Part shown: piece after piece, positions 47,708 through 58,254 of the stretch | Layout: each line of letters starts with the position of its first letter | Position numbering within the stretch: the stretch's first letter is position 1 | Assembly: GCF_008932245.1 (NCBI RefSeq) | Contig: NZ_CP034909.1 | Coordinates: 2,108,001-2,172,000, forward strand | Length of the DNA: 64,000 nt | Reading direction: 5' to 3' | Source: Sinorhizobium alkalisoli | GTDB taxonomy: Bacteria > Pseudomonadota > Alphaproteobacteria > Rhizobiales > Rhizobiaceae | Program-made: the position numbers and the translations under genes | Notes under the pieces: model-generated | The model's input: only the letters and a program-made list of their open reading frames with translations | Told to the model about the DNA's origin: nothing | Database searches by the model: none

Positions 47708-48682
47708 TCAGGCGACGGCGCGGCCGAGAAATTCCTTGATCTCGTGGCCCGGCATGAAATTGCCGACGCGCTTGATCTCCCATTCGAGCTTCACGCCGGA
47801 ATGCTCCATCACGCGGGCGCGTACGGTCTCACCGAGATATTCGAGTTCGTAGCCGCTCGCCTGGCCGGTGTTGATCATGAAGTTGCAATGGAGCGGCGAC
47901 ATCTGGGCGTTGCCGACCATCAGCCCCCGACAGCCGGCTTCGTCGATCAGCTTCCAGGCGGAATGCCCCTCCGGATTCTTGAAGGTCGAACCGCCGGTCT
48001 TTTCCCGGATCGGCTGTACCGTCTCGCGGTGCTGGCGTACCGCGTCCATGTCGATGCGGATCTTCGCCTTGTCCTCCTGATAGCCTTCGAAGACCGCATG
48101 CGTGAAGATCAGATCCTTGGCCGCGTCGGAGTGGCGATAGGAATATCCCATGTCCGCATTGGTAAGCACATGCCTGTTGCCCTGGCGGTCGACCGCATGG
48201 ACCTCGACCAGCCGCTCGCTCGTTTCGCCGCCATTGGCGCCAGCATTCATGCGCAGCGCGCCGCCGATCGACCCGGGAATGCCGTAGTAGAAGTAGAAGC
48301 CGCCGATGCCGTGGTCGAGCGCCATGGCGGCGATGTTCTTGTCCGGGCAGATCGCGCCGGCCTTGATACGGTTTTCGCCGACCATTTCGAGATCGCCGAA
48401 GCCCTTTGCCGAAAGCCGGATGACAACGCCAGGAATGCCGCCGTCACGCACGAGCAGGTTCGAGCCGACGCCGATCACCATCACCGGCACATCTCTCGGC
48501 ACGAGCTTCAGGAAGGCGATGAGATCGTCCGTGTCGTGCGGCTGGAACATGAGTTCGGCAAGGCCGCCCGCGCGAAACCAGGTTACACGGTCCATCGGCG
48601 CGTCGGGCGTGATGCGGCCGCGAATTGCATCGACGCCACTTCCGAGCGCCTCAAGGAGTTTCTGACCGTTAACCTGCTTCAT
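47708..48682 (-). CDS. murB: UDP-N-acetylenolpyruvoylglucosamine reductase
   Basis: A 324-residue flavoprotein reducing the enolpyruvyl group with NADPH to form UDP-MurNAc. It has the FAD-binding [40 protein letters not shown], the catalytic Ser in [12 protein letters not shown] and the late Glu in [15 protein letters not shown]. The ATG at 48682 lies 14 bases inside murC. Length is that of the shorter type I/II alphaproteobacterial enzyme. Confidence 0.96.
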   Translation of the reverse strand: MKQVNGQKLLEALGSGVDAIRGRITPDAPMDRVTWFRAGGLAELMFQPHDTDDLIAFLKLVPRDVPVMVIGVGSNLLVRDGGIPGVVIRLSAKGFGDLEMVGENRIKAGAICPDKNIAAMALDHGIGGFYFYYGIPGSIGGALRMNAGANGGETSERLVEVHAVDRQGNRHVLTNADMGYSYRHSDAAKDLIFTHAVFEGYQEDKAKIRIDMDAVRQHRETVQPIREKTGGSTFKNPEGHSAWKLIDEAGCRGLMVGNAQMSPLHCNFMINTGQASGYELEYLGETVRARVMEHSGVKLEWEIKRVGNFMPGHEIKEFLGRAVA

Positions 48683-50093
48683 GCTCGATTTCCTGAAATT
48701 CCGCGAGGTCCCTGGGCAGGGTCGCGGCCCAATAGGTAATGCTGCCAGCCCCCAAGAGAACCACAAAGTCGCCCGGCTGCGCAATCTTGGAGACGATCGG
48801 CGCGAGCGCTTCCTGGCCGGAAAGATGGCGGGCATCGCGATGGCCGGCCGCCTTGATGCTGCTGACGAGCGCTTCGGAACTCACGCCGTCGATCGTGTCC
48901 TCGCCCGCCGCATAGACGGGCGCGATCAGGATCGTGTCGGCGTCGTTGAAGCAGGAGGAGAAATCCTCGAACAGGCTCGACAGCCGCGAATAGCGGTGCG
49001 GCTGGTGAATGGCAATGACGCGGCCGCCGCAAGACTCGCGCGCCGCCTTGAGGACGGCTTTGATCTCCACGGGATGGTGGCCGTAATCGTCGAAGATGCG
49101 CGCCCCGTTCCATTCGCCGACAAGTGTGAAGCGACGCTTGACGCCACCGAAGGAGGCAAGCCCGCGGGCGATATCCTCCGGCTTCATTCCGAGCCGCTGG
49201 GCCACGGCGACGGCCGCCGTGGCGTTCGAGACATTGTGCCGGCCCGGCATGGGCAGGCGCAGGTCTTTGAGTTCGATCACCTGGCCGGTGCGACGACGGC
49301 GAATCACGACATCGAAAACGGAGGTCGCACCGTCCATGCGGATATTGTGGTAGCGCACGTCGGCCTGCGGGTTCTCGCCATAAGTGACGATCTTGCGGTC
49401 CTCGATCTTGCCGACCATGCTCTGGACCTCGGGGTGATCGAGACAGAGCACACCGAAGCCGTAAAACGGCACGTTCTCGACGAACTGCCGAAACGCCGCG
49501 CGCACCGCATCGAAACTGCCGTAGTGGTCGAGATGCTCGGGATCAATATTGGTGACGACGGCGATGTCGGCGGGAAGCTTCAGGAATGTGCCGTCCGACT
49601 CATCCGCTTCGACCACCATCCAGTCGCCCGCGCCCATGCGCGCATTGGTGCCGTAGGCATTGATGATGCCGCCATTGATCACCGTCGGATCGAGACCGCC
49701 GGCATCGAGCAGCGCCGCGACCATGGAGGTCGTCGTCGTCTTGCCATGTGTGCCGCCGATCGCGATCGCATTGCGGAAGCGCATCAGTTCCGCCAGCATC
49801 TCGGCACGACGCACGACCGGCAAGAACTTCTCGCGCGCGGCGATGAGTTCCGGATTGTCCTTACGGATCGCAGTCGAAACGACCACGACTTCGGCATCGC
49901 CGAGGTTCTCGGCCCGATGGCCGACCGAGATCTCGATACCCTTCTGCCGCAGGCGCTGGACATTGGCATTGTCGGCCTGGTCCGAACCCTGAACGCGATG
50001 ACCGAGATTGTGCAACACCTCGGCAATGCCGCTCATGCCGATACCGCCGATACCGATGAAATGTACGAGCCCGATCGTCGTCGGCATTTTCAT
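48669..50093 (-). CDS. murC: UDP-N-acetylmuramate--L-alanine ligase
   Basis: A 474-residue Mur ligase adding L-Ala to UDP-MurNAc. N-terminal Rossmann motif [17 protein letters not shown], central ATP loop [26 protein letters not shown], and [14 protein letters not shown] plus HQPHRYSRL in the C-terminal domain. The ATG overlaps the murG stop by four bases (ATGA) and murB starts within its last 14 bases. Confidence 0.97.
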   Translation of the reverse strand: MKMPTTIGLVHFIGIGGIGMSGIAEVLHNLGHRVQGSDQADNANVQRLRQKGIEISVGHRAENLGDAEVVVVSTAIRKDNPELIAAREKFLPVVRRAEMLAELMRFRNAIAIGGTHGKTTTTSMVAALLDAGGLDPTVINGGIINAYGTNARMGAGDWMVVEADESDGTFLKLPADIAVVTNIDPEHLDHYGSFDAVRAAFRQFVENVPFYGFGVLCLDHPEVQSMVGKIEDRKIVTYGENPQADVRYHNIRMDGATSVFDVVIRRRRTGQVIELKDLRLPMPGRHNVSNATAAVAVAQRLGMKPEDIARGLASFGGVKRRFTLVGEWNGARIFDDYGHHPVEIKAVLKAARESCGGRVIAIHQPHRYSRLSSLFEDFSSCFNDADTILIAPVYAAGEDTIDGVSSEALVSSIKAAGHRDARHLSGQEALAPIVSKIAQPGDFVVLLGAGSITYWAATLPRDLAEFQEIEHEAG

Positions 50094-51223
50094 GAGCGTG
50101 TTTCCTTGAATTTCGCCACTGTCGAACCGCTGGCAATAGCCTCTACCAGGGACGCAAGCAAGCGCGCCGCCTCCGGCTTGCCGGTTTGGCGGGCCTTGGC
50201 CGCCATGTCGGCCAGGCCCTCTGGATTGTTCATGGCATCCGATAGAAGCGTCCCGAGGCGGTCGGCACTGAGTCCGGCCTGCGCGATCACCTGCGCCCCG
50301 CCCTTGGCGGCAAGGGCCGCAGCATTCGCCGCCTGGTCGTGATCGAGCGCATAGGGATAGGGCACGAGGATCGATGGCCGGCCGATGGCGGAAAGTTCGG
50401 AAACGGTCGAGGCGCCGGAGCGGCAGATGACGAGATGCGCCGAAGCGAGCCGCGCGGCCATGTCCGAAAAGAAGGGGGAGACTTCGGCCCGGATGCCGAG
50501 CTTCTCATAGGCCGCGATCACCCCTTCGCGGTCCTCCGGACGCGCCTGCTGCGTCACCTTGAGCCGCTGGCGCTGCCCGTCGTCGAGGCGGCAGATCGCC
50601 TGCGGCACCGCCTTGGAGAAGAATTGCGCTCCCTGGCTGCCGCCGAAAACGACAAGATGGAACATCCCGTCGCCTGCGGAGGCGTAGGGGTGGGCAGCCG
50701 CCTCGAGCACGGCCGGACGAACCGGGTTCCCCGTCGTCACGGTCTTTGCGGAGAAGGCTCCGGCGCCTTCGGGGAGGAACCCGCCCGCAATCGCCTGCAC
50801 CCGCGAAGCCAGCATTCGGTTGGCGCGGCCCATGACAGCGTTCTGCTCGTGGATCAGCGAGGGAACCCCCATCTGGGTCGCCGCGAGCAGCGGCGGCACC
50901 GTCGGATAGCCGCCGAAGCCCACCACGGCACGGGGTTTCAGCCGCGCGATCAGCCGCCGCGCGGCCCTGAGCCCCGTCCAGAGCTTCCACGTCGACCGCG
51001 CCAGTTTGATCGGATTTTTCGAGCCGATCGTCGCCGACGGCACCACATGGACCTCGTCCGCCGGAAACTTGCCGGCAAAGCGCTCGGCACGACTCTCGGT
51101 CACCAGATGCACGCAATAGCCGCCGGCCTTCAGTTCATGCGCCAGTGCTTCCGCAGGAAAGAGATGTCCGCCGGTGCCGCCGGCGGCCAGAAGAACAATG
51201 CCTTTATTGTTACCCATATCCAT
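50090..51223 (-). CDS. murG: Lipid II synthase (GlcNAc transferase) MurG
   Basis: A 377-residue GT28 glycosyltransferase, peripheral on the inner membrane, converting lipid I to lipid [17 protein letters not shown] at the N-terminus, [14 protein letters not shown], the donor-binding [15 protein letters not shown] and [20 protein letters not shown]. In-frame ATGs at 51223 and 51217 are both possible. It follows ftsW by three bases and overlaps murC by four. Confidence 0.96.
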   Translation of the reverse strand: MDMGNNKGIVLLAAGGTGGHLFPAEALAHELKAGGYCVHLVTESRAERFAGKFPADEVHVVPSATIGSKNPIKLARSTWKLWTGLRAARRLIARLKPRAVVGFGGYPTVPPLLAATQMGVPSLIHEQNAVMGRANRMLASRVQAIAGGFLPEGAGAFSAKTVTTGNPVRPAVLEAAAHPYASAGDGMFHLVVFGGSQGAQFFSKAVPQAICRLDDGQRQRLKVTQQARPEDREGVIAAYEKLGIRAEVSPFFSDMAARLASAHLVICRSGASTVSELSAIGRPSILVPYPYALDHDQAANAAALAAKGGAQVIAQAGLSADRLGTLLSDAMNNPEGLADMAAKARQTGKPEAARLLASLVEAIASGSTVAKFKETRS

Positions 51224-51226
51224 GTC

Positions 51227-52381
51227 CTACTCCGCCGGGATCCCGACGCCGGAGCGGAAGAGGCTGCGCTCGACCGCGCGCTTTTCCGGTCGATGCCGAG
51301 TCAAAGCGAGGATGAAGCCCGCCGTTACGCAGATCGCCACCATCGACGAACCACCATAGGAAATCAGCGGCAGGGTCATGCCTTTTGCCGGCAGCAGTTC
51401 GAGATTGACGCCGATATTGATCAGCGACTGGACGCCGATCTGCAGCACCAGGCCGGCGACGGCAAACCTGTTGAAGTCGTTGCGTTCGCGGAATGCATGG
51501 TTGAGACCGCGCATCACCAGGAAGGCAAAGATCATCACGATGACCATGCAGAAGAGAATGCCGAACTCTTCAGCCGCCACGGAAAAGACGAAGTCGGTGT
51601 GACTGTCGGGAATGATGCGCTTGACCACGCCCTCGCCCGGACCGCGACCGAGCCAGTCGCCGCGGATGATCGCCTCGCGCGCCGTATCCACCTGGAAGGT
51701 ATCGCCCTCGCCGGTCAGGAACCGGTCGATACGGCCGGCGACGTGCGGCAGCACGGTGTAGGCTGCGAAGAAGCCACCCATCGCCAAAGCCGCAAGCACG
51801 ATAATCCAAAGCCACGGCATGCCGGCCATGAAGAACATGCCGCCCCAGACCGTTGCGGTCAGCACCGTCTGGCCGAGGTCCGGCTGGGCGACGAGCAGCG
51901 CGCCTACGATGCCGAAAAGGAGGATGGATAAAAGATTTCCGGGAATTTCCGGCTGCTTCGCGTGCTCGGCAAAGAGCCAGGCGCAGACGACAACGAAGGC
52001 GGGCTTCATGAACTCGGAGGGCTGGATGGAGATGCCGGCGATGGAAATCCAGCGCATCGAACCCTTCACCTCCTGTCCGATAAAGAGGACGAGGACCATC
52101 ATTCCGAGCGAAGCGCCGAGCAGGATGATCGCCGCTCGCCTCACCTGTCGCGGCGAGAGGAACGAAATGCCGATCATTACCGAGAGCGAGGGAAACAGGA
52201 ACAGCGCGTGGCGCTTCACGAAGTGAAAACTGTCGAGGCCGAGCCTCTCGGCAACCGGGGGGCTTGCCGCGAAAGACAGCATGAAACCGACCCCCATCAA
52301 CAGGATGAAAGTCGCCAGAAAGAGCCTGTCTATCGTCCAGAACCAGTCGGCCACGGGGCCACGTTCGGCTCGGCTTACCAT
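51227..52381 (-). CDS. ftsW: Septal peptidoglycan polymerase FtsW
   Basis: A 384-residue SEDS-family membrane protein with about ten helices, the glycosyltransferase of septal wall synthesis working with FtsI. It shows SIQPSEFMKPAFVVVCAWLF, the catalytic Asp in AQPDLGQTVL, and PLISYGGSSMVA. Placed between murD and murG with short gaps. Confidence 0.96.
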   Translation of the reverse strand: MVSRAERGPVADWFWTIDRLFLATFILLMGVGFMLSFAASPPVAERLGLDSFHFVKRHALFLFPSLSVMIGISFLSPRQVRRAAIILLGASLGMMVLVLFIGQEVKGSMRWISIAGISIQPSEFMKPAFVVVCAWLFAEHAKQPEIPGNLLSILLFGIVGALLVAQPDLGQTVLTATVWGGMFFMAGMPWLWIIVLAALAMGGFFAAYTVLPHVAGRIDRFLTGEGDTFQVDTAREAIIRGDWLGRGPGEGVVKRIIPDSHTDFVFSVAAEEFGILFCMVIVMIFAFLVMRGLNHAFRERNDFNRFAVAGLVLQIGVQSLINIGVNLELLPAKGMTLPLISYGGSSMVAICVTAGFILALTRHRPEKRAVERSLFRSGVGIPAE

Positions 52382-52456
52382 CTGTCTGTCCCCTTTTCGG
52401 CGCCTTTGCGCCCGTCCTTGAAACCGGCCCGACTGCCGCGCCCCTTCTCGCGGCCG

Positions 52457-53848
52457 TCAGATGAGCATGGTCACGCCTTCGAGCGCCGCCACATGGCCGA
52501 CGAAGGCATCTCCGCGCAATTCGAAGTTCTTGTACTGGTCGAAGCTTGCGCAAGCCGGGGAAAGCATCACCGCCGCAGGGCCTTGCGGGTCCCGCGCCGC
52601 ATCCGCCGCCGCATGCGCCACCGCTTTCTCGAGCGTCCCGGAAATCTCGTAGGGTACCGCCTCGCCCAGCGTCGCGGCAAAGGCCGGCGCCGCCTCGCCG
52701 ATCAGGTAGGCCTTGGCAATCTTCGGGAAGAACGGCGCAAGCGAGGTGATGCCGCCCTCCTTCGGCAGCCCCCCGGCGATCCAATAGATCCGCTCATAGC
52801 TCGAAAGCGCGGGCGCGGCCGCATCGGCATTCGTCGCCTTGCTGTCGTTGACGAAGACGACTTCGCCTATTTTTGCGACCGGCTGCATCCGGTGCTTCAG
52901 GCCCGGGAAGCTCTTCAGCCCGTTGGCGATATCCTTCTCGTCGACCCCGACGGCGAGGCACGCGGCAACGGCCGCGGCAGCGTTCTGGGCATTGTGCCCG
53001 CCGCGCAGGGTCTCGATGCCGGAAAGGTCAAAGAAGAGCGCGGACGTGCCGCCATGAGCGCGCATCAATTGCGCGCCCTCGGCATAAATGCCCTCGGCAA
53101 GCACGTGACGGCGTGAGATGCGCACGACCTTCGTGCCGGCTCGCTCGACCCGGTCGGCGATCAGGCTCGAGAAACTGTCGTCGACGCCGACAATCGCGGT
53201 ACCGCTGCCCGCCACCAGCCGTTCCTTGATATCGGCATAGTGCTGCATGGTGCCGTGTCGATCCAGGTGGTCGGGTGTCAGGTTGAGCAGGATGCCGGCC
53301 GTCGCGTCAAGCGTCGGCGCGAGATCGACCTGATAGGAAGAGCACTCGACGACATAGAAGCGTCCGGCCTGTGGCCGATCGAGCGTCAGCACCGCCGTGC
53401 CGATATTGCCGCCAAGCTGGGTGTCGCGCCCGCTCGTCTTCAGGATATGCGCAATCAGCGCCGTCGTGGTCGATTTGCCGTTTGTGCCGGTGATCGCGAC
53501 GAAAGGGCAATCGGGCGCATGTGCCCGGCGCTCGCGCACGAAGAGTTCGACATCACCGATGATCTCCACGCCCGCATGATGGGCAAGATCAACGCTCCAA
53601 TGCGGCTTCGGATGCGTCAACGGTACGCCGGGCGAAAGCACGAGGGCGGTCATGGCCTGCCAGTCGGCCCCACGCAGGTCCATCGTCGCAATCCCGGCTG
53701 CGGCGGCTTTGGTGACGCTCTCCGGATTGTCGTCCCAGGCGGTGACCTCCGCCCCGCCGGCGACAAGCGCCTGGGCCGTCGCCAGTCCCGAACCGCCCAG
53801 ACCAAAGAGGGCAACCTTCCTGCCGGCGAACGTAGTGACCGGTATCAT
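52457..53848 (-). CDS. murD: UDP-N-acetylmuramoylalanine--D-glutamate ligase
   Basis: A 463-residue Mur ligase adding D-Glu. N-terminal [18 protein letters not shown], the ATP loop [33 protein letters not shown], the [11 protein letters not shown] motif and the late [19 protein letters not shown], which is diagnostic for MurD. Begins six bases after mraY. Confidence 0.97.
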   Translation of the reverse strand: MIPVTTFAGRKVALFGLGGSGLATAQALVAGGAEVTAWDDNPESVTKAAAAGIATMDLRGADWQAMTALVLSPGVPLTHPKPHWSVDLAHHAGVEIIGDVELFVRERRAHAPDCPFVAITGTNGKSTTTALIAHILKTSGRDTQLGGNIGTAVLTLDRPQAGRFYVVECSSYQVDLAPTLDATAGILLNLTPDHLDRHGTMQHYADIKERLVAGSGTAIVGVDDSFSSLIADRVERAGTKVVRISRRHVLAEGIYAEGAQLMRAHGGTSALFFDLSGIETLRGGHNAQNAAAAVAACLAVGVDEKDIANGLKSFPGLKHRMQPVAKIGEVVFVNDSKATNADAAAPALSSYERIYWIAGGLPKEGGITSLAPFFPKIAKAYLIGEAAPAFAATLGEAVPYEISGTLEKAVAHAAADAARDPQGPAAVMLSPACASFDQYKNFELRGDAFVGHVAALEGVTMLI

Positions 53849-53854
53849 CGCGGC

Positions 53855-54955
53855 TCACCGAAGCTTCAGGGTGGAAAGGCCGACCATGGCCAGGATGACG
53901 GCAATGATCCAGAAACGGATCACCACCTGGCTCTCCGTCCAGCCCATCTTTTCGAAATGATGATGGATCGGGGCCATCAGGAACACGCGCCGGCCGGTGC
54001 GCTTGAACCAGAAGACCTGGATGATGACCGACAGCGTCTCGATGACGAAGAGGCCGCCGATGATGATCATGACGATCTCGTGCTTGGTGGCGACGGCGAC
54101 GGTGCCGATCAGTCCGCCGAGCGCGAGCGAGCCGGTATCGCCCATGAAAATCGCCGCCGGCGGCGCATTGAACCAGAGAAAGCCGAGACCCGCGCCGATG
54201 ACCGCGCCGAGGATGACGGCCAGTTCGCCCGTGCCCGGCACGAAATGGATCTGCAGATAGTTCGCGAAGACGGCATTGCCGGCGAGATAAGCGATCAGGC
54301 CGAAGGCCGCCGAGGCGATCATGACCGGAACGATGGCAAGCCCGTCGAGACCATCCGTCAGATTCACGGCATTGCCCGCGCCGACGATGACGAAACCACC
54401 GAACAGCACGAAGAAATAACCGAGATTGAGCATCAGGTCCTTGAAGAACGGAAAGGTGAGCGACGACCCGAAGGTCGAGCCCGCGGCGCCCGCGGAAAGC
54501 GCCGCCTGCATCATGAAGAAGACCGCGATGGATGCGATGACGAATTCGATGCCAAGCCGGGCCTTGCCGGAAAATCCCTTGTCCGATTGCTTCGTGACCT
54601 TGAGATAGTCGTCATAGAAGCCGATTGCGCCGAAGCCGAGCGTCACCAGGAGTGTGGAGACGACGTAGATGCTGGAAAGATCGGCCCAGAGCAGGGACGA
54701 GCCGACGATGCCGGCGAGAATCATCAGCCCGCCCATGGTCGGCGTGCCGGCCTTCTTGAAGTGCGTCTGCGGTCCGTCGGCGCGGATCGGCTGCCCCTTG
54801 CCCTGGCGGATGCGCAAGGAAGCGATCATCGCCGGGCCGAACAGGAACACGATCAGGGCCGATGTGAAGAGAGCTGCGCCCGTGCGGAAGGTGATGTAGC
54901 GAAAGAGATTGAAGAATTGAAAGTGGTCCGCCAGTTCCACGAGCCAGATCAGCAT
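53855..54955 (-). CDS. mraY: Phospho-MurNAc-pentapeptide transferase MraY
   Basis: A 366-residue polytopic membrane enzyme forming lipid I from UDP-MurNAc-pentapeptide and undecaprenyl phosphate. About ten helices; the family motifs [32 protein letters not shown] and [12 protein letters not shown] include the catalytic Asp residues, and [10 protein letters not shown] lies near the end. There is a 148-base gap to murF upstream, the second largest in the upper part of the cluster. Confidence 0.97.
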   Translation of the reverse strand: MLIWLVELADHFQFFNLFRYITFRTGAALFTSALIVFLFGPAMIASLRIRQGKGQPIRADGPQTHFKKAGTPTMGGLMILAGIVGSSLLWADLSSIYVVSTLLVTLGFGAIGFYDDYLKVTKQSDKGFSGKARLGIEFVIASIAVFFMMQAALSAGAAGSTFGSSLTFPFFKDLMLNLGYFFVLFGGFVIVGAGNAVNLTDGLDGLAIVPVMIASAAFGLIAYLAGNAVFANYLQIHFVPGTGELAVILGAVIGAGLGFLWFNAPPAAIFMGDTGSLALGGLIGTVAVATKHEIVMIIIGGLFVIETLSVIIQVFWFKRTGRRVFLMAPIHHHFEKMGWTESQVVIRFWIIAVILAMVGLSTLKLR

Positions 54956-55103
54956 AAGGGACTTTCCCCAAAAGTTTGTAGTCGGACACCGTCCGACAGA
55001 ATCACCTGACAGACGATACCCGCTTGCGTTCGACTATGTTAAGGCCATTTCCCTTGTCCATGGCCTCTATCCACCAGTGCGAAGGCAGCGGTAAGGCCCG
55101 TTT

Positions 55104-56531
55104 TTAAGCTTCCCCCGCCGTCCGTTCCGGATAGGTGCCACGAAGCGCTTCGACGATCTGCCCGCAGCCGGTGCCCTTCGAGGACTTGACCATCACGACG
55201 TCGCCGGCAGCGACCGCGCCAACCGCATAGGATGAGAGATCTCCGACCGATTCGCGGTAGATCACGGAAATTTCCGGCGGCAGGGCATCGCGCAGATGCG
55301 CCATGGCCGGTCCGGCGAGCCAGACGTCGGCAATGCCCGCCTCGACGATCGGTGTCGCGAGACCCGCATGCACTTCGGCCGCATGCTCGCCCATTTCCAG
55401 CATGTCGCCGAGGATCGCGATGCGGCGCCCGCCCGGCGCCGGTTCTGCATCGCGCAGGAGCGCGATCGCCGCCCGCATCGATGCCGGATTGGCGTTGTAG
55501 CTTTCGTCGATCAGCGCCATATGGCCGGTGCCGATCTCCAGATGGTGCCGCAGGCCCCTGCCCTTTTCCGGCTGTATCGTCGCAAGCGCAGCGACGACGC
55601 GGTCGAGGTCCGCTCCGGCGCACTCGGCCGCAGCGATCACCGCCAGTGCATTCTCGGCGATGTGGCGGCCGGGCGCACCGATTGCGACCTCCAGCGTCCT
55701 ACCCCCTATACCGGCCCAGAGCACGGAGCCCTCGGCACCGCCGGCAAACTCGACCAGACGATAGTCGGCCTTCGGATTGGCTCCGAAGGAGTGGATGTGA
55801 CGGACACCCGCCGCCTGGGCCGCCTTTTCGAGCAGCTCATATTGCGGGGTGTCGCGGTTGATGACGGCATGGCCGCCTGCGACGACGCCCTCGAAAATCT
55901 CCGCCTTCGCCGCGGCGATCTCGTCGAGGCTAGAGAAATTGCCGACATGGGCAGCGGCAATGCTGGTGACGAGCGCCACATGCGGGCGCACCATCCGCGT
56001 CAGCGGACGGATCTCGCCCGGATGATTCATGCCGATCTCGAAGATGCCGAAGTCGGTCGCCTCCGGCATACGGGCAAGCGTCAGCGGCACGCCCCAGTGA
56101 TTGTTGAAGGAGGCGACCGAGGCATGCACGCGCCCAAGAGGCGCGAGCACGTGCCGGAGCATTTCCTTTGTCGTGGTCTTGCCGACGGAGCCAGTGACGG
56201 CGATGATCTTCGCGGCACTGCGGTCGCGTGCCGCGCAGCCGAGCCGGATCATCGCCTCGAGCACGTCGTCGACGACGATCATCGGCGCGATCAGCCGTCC
56301 GAGCGCCGGGATTTTGGCTTCACTGACGACCAGCAGCGCGGCGCCGTTGGCAAGCGCAATGCCGGCATAGTCGTGGCCGTCGACGCGATCGCCCCTGATC
56401 GCGAAAAAGGCTTCGCCCTTGCCGATCGTGCGGCTGTCGATCGATATCCCGACGATGCCTTCCGGGAGGGTACCGACCGGCCGGCCGTTCATCGCCGCCA
56501 GAAGATCGCTGCTTGTCCAGAGCCAATTCAA
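55104..56531 (-). CDS. murF: UDP-MurNAc-tripeptide--D-Ala-D-Ala ligase
   Basis: A 475-residue Mur ligase adding D-Ala-D-Ala made by DdlB. It has [20 protein letters not shown], the ATP loop [35 protein letters not shown], and [15 protein letters not shown]. Translation starts at a TTG that overlaps the murE stop by four bases (TTGA), a strongly coupled but unusual start. Confidence 0.96.
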   Translation of the reverse strand: MNWLWTSSDLLAAMNGRPVGTLPEGIVGISIDSRTIGKGEAFFAIRGDRVDGHDYAGIALANGAALLVVSEAKIPALGRLIAPMIVVDDVLEAMIRLGCAARDRSAAKIIAVTGSVGKTTTKEMLRHVLAPLGRVHASVASFNNHWGVPLTLARMPEATDFGIFEIGMNHPGEIRPLTRMVRPHVALVTSIAAAHVGNFSSLDEIAAAKAEIFEGVVAGGHAVINRDTPQYELLEKAAQAAGVRHIHSFGANPKADYRLVEFAGGAEGSVLWAGIGGRTLEVAIGAPGRHIAENALAVIAAAECAGADLDRVVAALATIQPEKGRGLRHHLEIGTGHMALIDESYNANPASMRAAIALLRDAEPAPGGRRIAILGDMLEMGEHAAEVHAGLATPIVEAGIADVWLAGPAMAHLRDALPPEISVIYRESVGDLSSYAVGAVAAGDVVMVKSSKGTGCGQIVEALRGTYPERTAGEA

Positions 56532-57991
56532 GTCACAGCCCTCCCGAGCGCCTTCAGCAGTTCCGCATGGTCCGAGAACGGCAGCGTTAGCGAACCGATC
56601 GTCTGCCCCTCCTCATGCCCTTTGCCGGCAACGATCAGCGTATCGCCGGTCGTCAGCATGCCGACTGCGGCGCCGATCGCCTCAGCGCGGTCGGCGATTT
56701 CGATCGCGTCCTTGGCGCCAGCCATGATCTCGGCGCGGATCGCCTCCGGAACCTCCGAGCGGGGGTTGTCGTCGGTGACGATCACGACATCCGCAAGCCG
56801 GCTGGCGATTTCGCCCATGATCGGCCGCTTGCCCTTGTCGCGGTCGCCGCCGCAGCCGAAGACGAGAATCACCCGCCCGGTCGTGAATGGGCGCACCGAA
56901 TCGAGCACGTTCTTAAGCGCATCCGGCTTATGGGCATAATCCACATAGGCCAGGGCGCCGTCCCGCGTCTGCCCGACGAGTTCCAGCCGTCCGGAGGCGC
57001 CCTGCAGCTTTTCGAGCGCGGCAAATGCCGCCGCGGCGGAAATGCCCGTCGACATGGCGAGACCGGCGGCGACAAGTGCGTTGGCCACCTGGAAATCACC
57101 GGCCAGAGGCACGTGGATTTCGAAGATATCGTCGCCAACATGCACCTCCGCCGACTGCTTGTGGCGGAAGTGCTCGACGCGCTTCAAGGCGATATATTCG
57201 CCCTCGCGGCCAACGGTGCGCACATCATGACCCGCCCTGCGGGCGGCGGCGATCGCCTCCGCCGACCACTGGTCGTCGGCGAAGATCACCGCGGGCGAAC
57301 CCTTCGGCAGGAGCGTTTCGAAGAGGCGCATCTTCGAAGCCATGTAGTGCTCGACTGTCGGATGGTAGTCCATATGATCGCGGCCGAGATTGGTGAAGGC
57401 GGCGGCCGCGAGCCTGACCCCATCCAGGCGGTTCTGGTCAAGCCCGTGACTGGAGGCTTCCATGGCCGCATGGGTGACGCCGGCATCGGCGAGTTCGGCA
57501 AGCAGCCTGTGCAGCGAAACCGGGTCCGGCGTGGTGAGCGAACCGTACTCGTTGCGACCCGGCGCCGTGACCCCGGTCGTCCCGATCATCGCCGCCGGAA
57601 GACCGGAATGAGCCCAAATCTGGCGGGTGAAGGATGCAACCGAGGTCTTGCCGGCGGTTCCCGTCACCGCCACCATGGTCTCGGGTTGGCGATGGTAGAA
57701 GGCGGCGGCGCCTTGCGCCAGAAAGCGGCGCGGTTCCGCAAGCGTGAAGACCGGGACACCCGCCTCCGCATGGGAATCGGCAGCGACGATCGCCGCCGCG
57801 CCGCGCGAAATGGCGTCGGCGATATAGGCGGCACCGTTCGCCTTCGTCCCGGCGACGGCGACGAACAGATCGCCCGGCTTCACCTGCCGGCTGTCGGCCG
57901 AGAGGCCGGATATCTCGACATTTGCCGAATCATCCTTCAGTTGCGCCGAAAGTTCCGGGAAGTTTGGCCCCGCCAGGTCCCTGATCTTCAT
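56528..57991 (-). CDS. murE: UDP-MurNAc-dipeptide--meso-diaminopimelate ligase
   Basis: A 487-residue Mur ligase. [21 protein letters not shown] loop [19 protein letters not shown] (the usual Asn is Ala here), [11 protein letters not shown], and [13 protein letters not shown], where the DNPR motif marks a meso-diaminopimelate-adding enzyme. The ATG at 57991 follows a 263-base gap from ftsI that contains a RIME element. Overlaps murF by four bases. Confidence 0.97.
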   Translation of the reverse strand: MKIRDLAGPNFPELSAQLKDDSANVEISGLSADSRQVKPGDLFVAVAGTKANGAAYIADAISRGAAAIVAADSHAEAGVPVFTLAEPRRFLAQGAAAFYHRQPETMVAVTGTAGKTSVASFTRQIWAHSGLPAAMIGTTGVTAPGRNEYGSLTTPDPVSLHRLLAELADAGVTHAAMEASSHGLDQNRLDGVRLAAAAFTNLGRDHMDYHPTVEHYMASKMRLFETLLPKGSPAVIFADDQWSAEAIAAARRAGHDVRTVGREGEYIALKRVEHFRHKQSAEVHVGDDIFEIHVPLAGDFQVANALVAAGLAMSTGISAAAAFAALEKLQGASGRLELVGQTRDGALAYVDYAHKPDALKNVLDSVRPFTTGRVILVFGCGGDRDKGKRPIMGEIASRLADVVIVTDDNPRSEVPEAIRAEIMAGAKDAIEIADRAEAIGAAVGMLTTGDTLIVAGKGHEEGQTIGSLTLPFSDHAELLKALGRAVT

Positions 57992-58066
57992 GAACCGCCT
58001 GTCTCACATCGATATCGGCCCACCGCGCGCAGTTCCTGCAGCCGCGACGGGTCGCTTTAACACCTT

Positions 58067-58168
58067 ACAGTGCCGCGCGTTTTTCAGACGCGCAAGGTCG
58101 CTGTAACTCTTTGAATCTGCGCATCGAGCTTTCCGAAAATCGGGTACGGTTTTCGGGCCGAAGCGCTA
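58067..58168. repeat. RIME1-like palindromic repeat, copy 3 (inside dcw cluster)
   Basis: Full-length copy: first palindrome at 58067-58104 (ACAGTGCCGCGCGT / ACGCGCAAGGTCGCTGT), linker with GAATCTGCGCATC, second palindrome TCCGAAAATCGGG / CGGTTTTCGGG at 58131-58157. It is the inverted equivalent of the element at 28699-28798. It occupies the ftsI-murE gap. Confidence 0.75.
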
Positions 58169-58254
58169 GAATCGCCGCTTGATTGATCCCGGATCGGCTC
58201 CGACTTCAGGAACCAGGCAGCGGATGACGAATCGTCCGCATTCTCATTTCACGG

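Noticed and set aside
53240..55009. 589-codon plus-strand frame over murD and mraY
   Set aside because: Antisense artefact with no family features.
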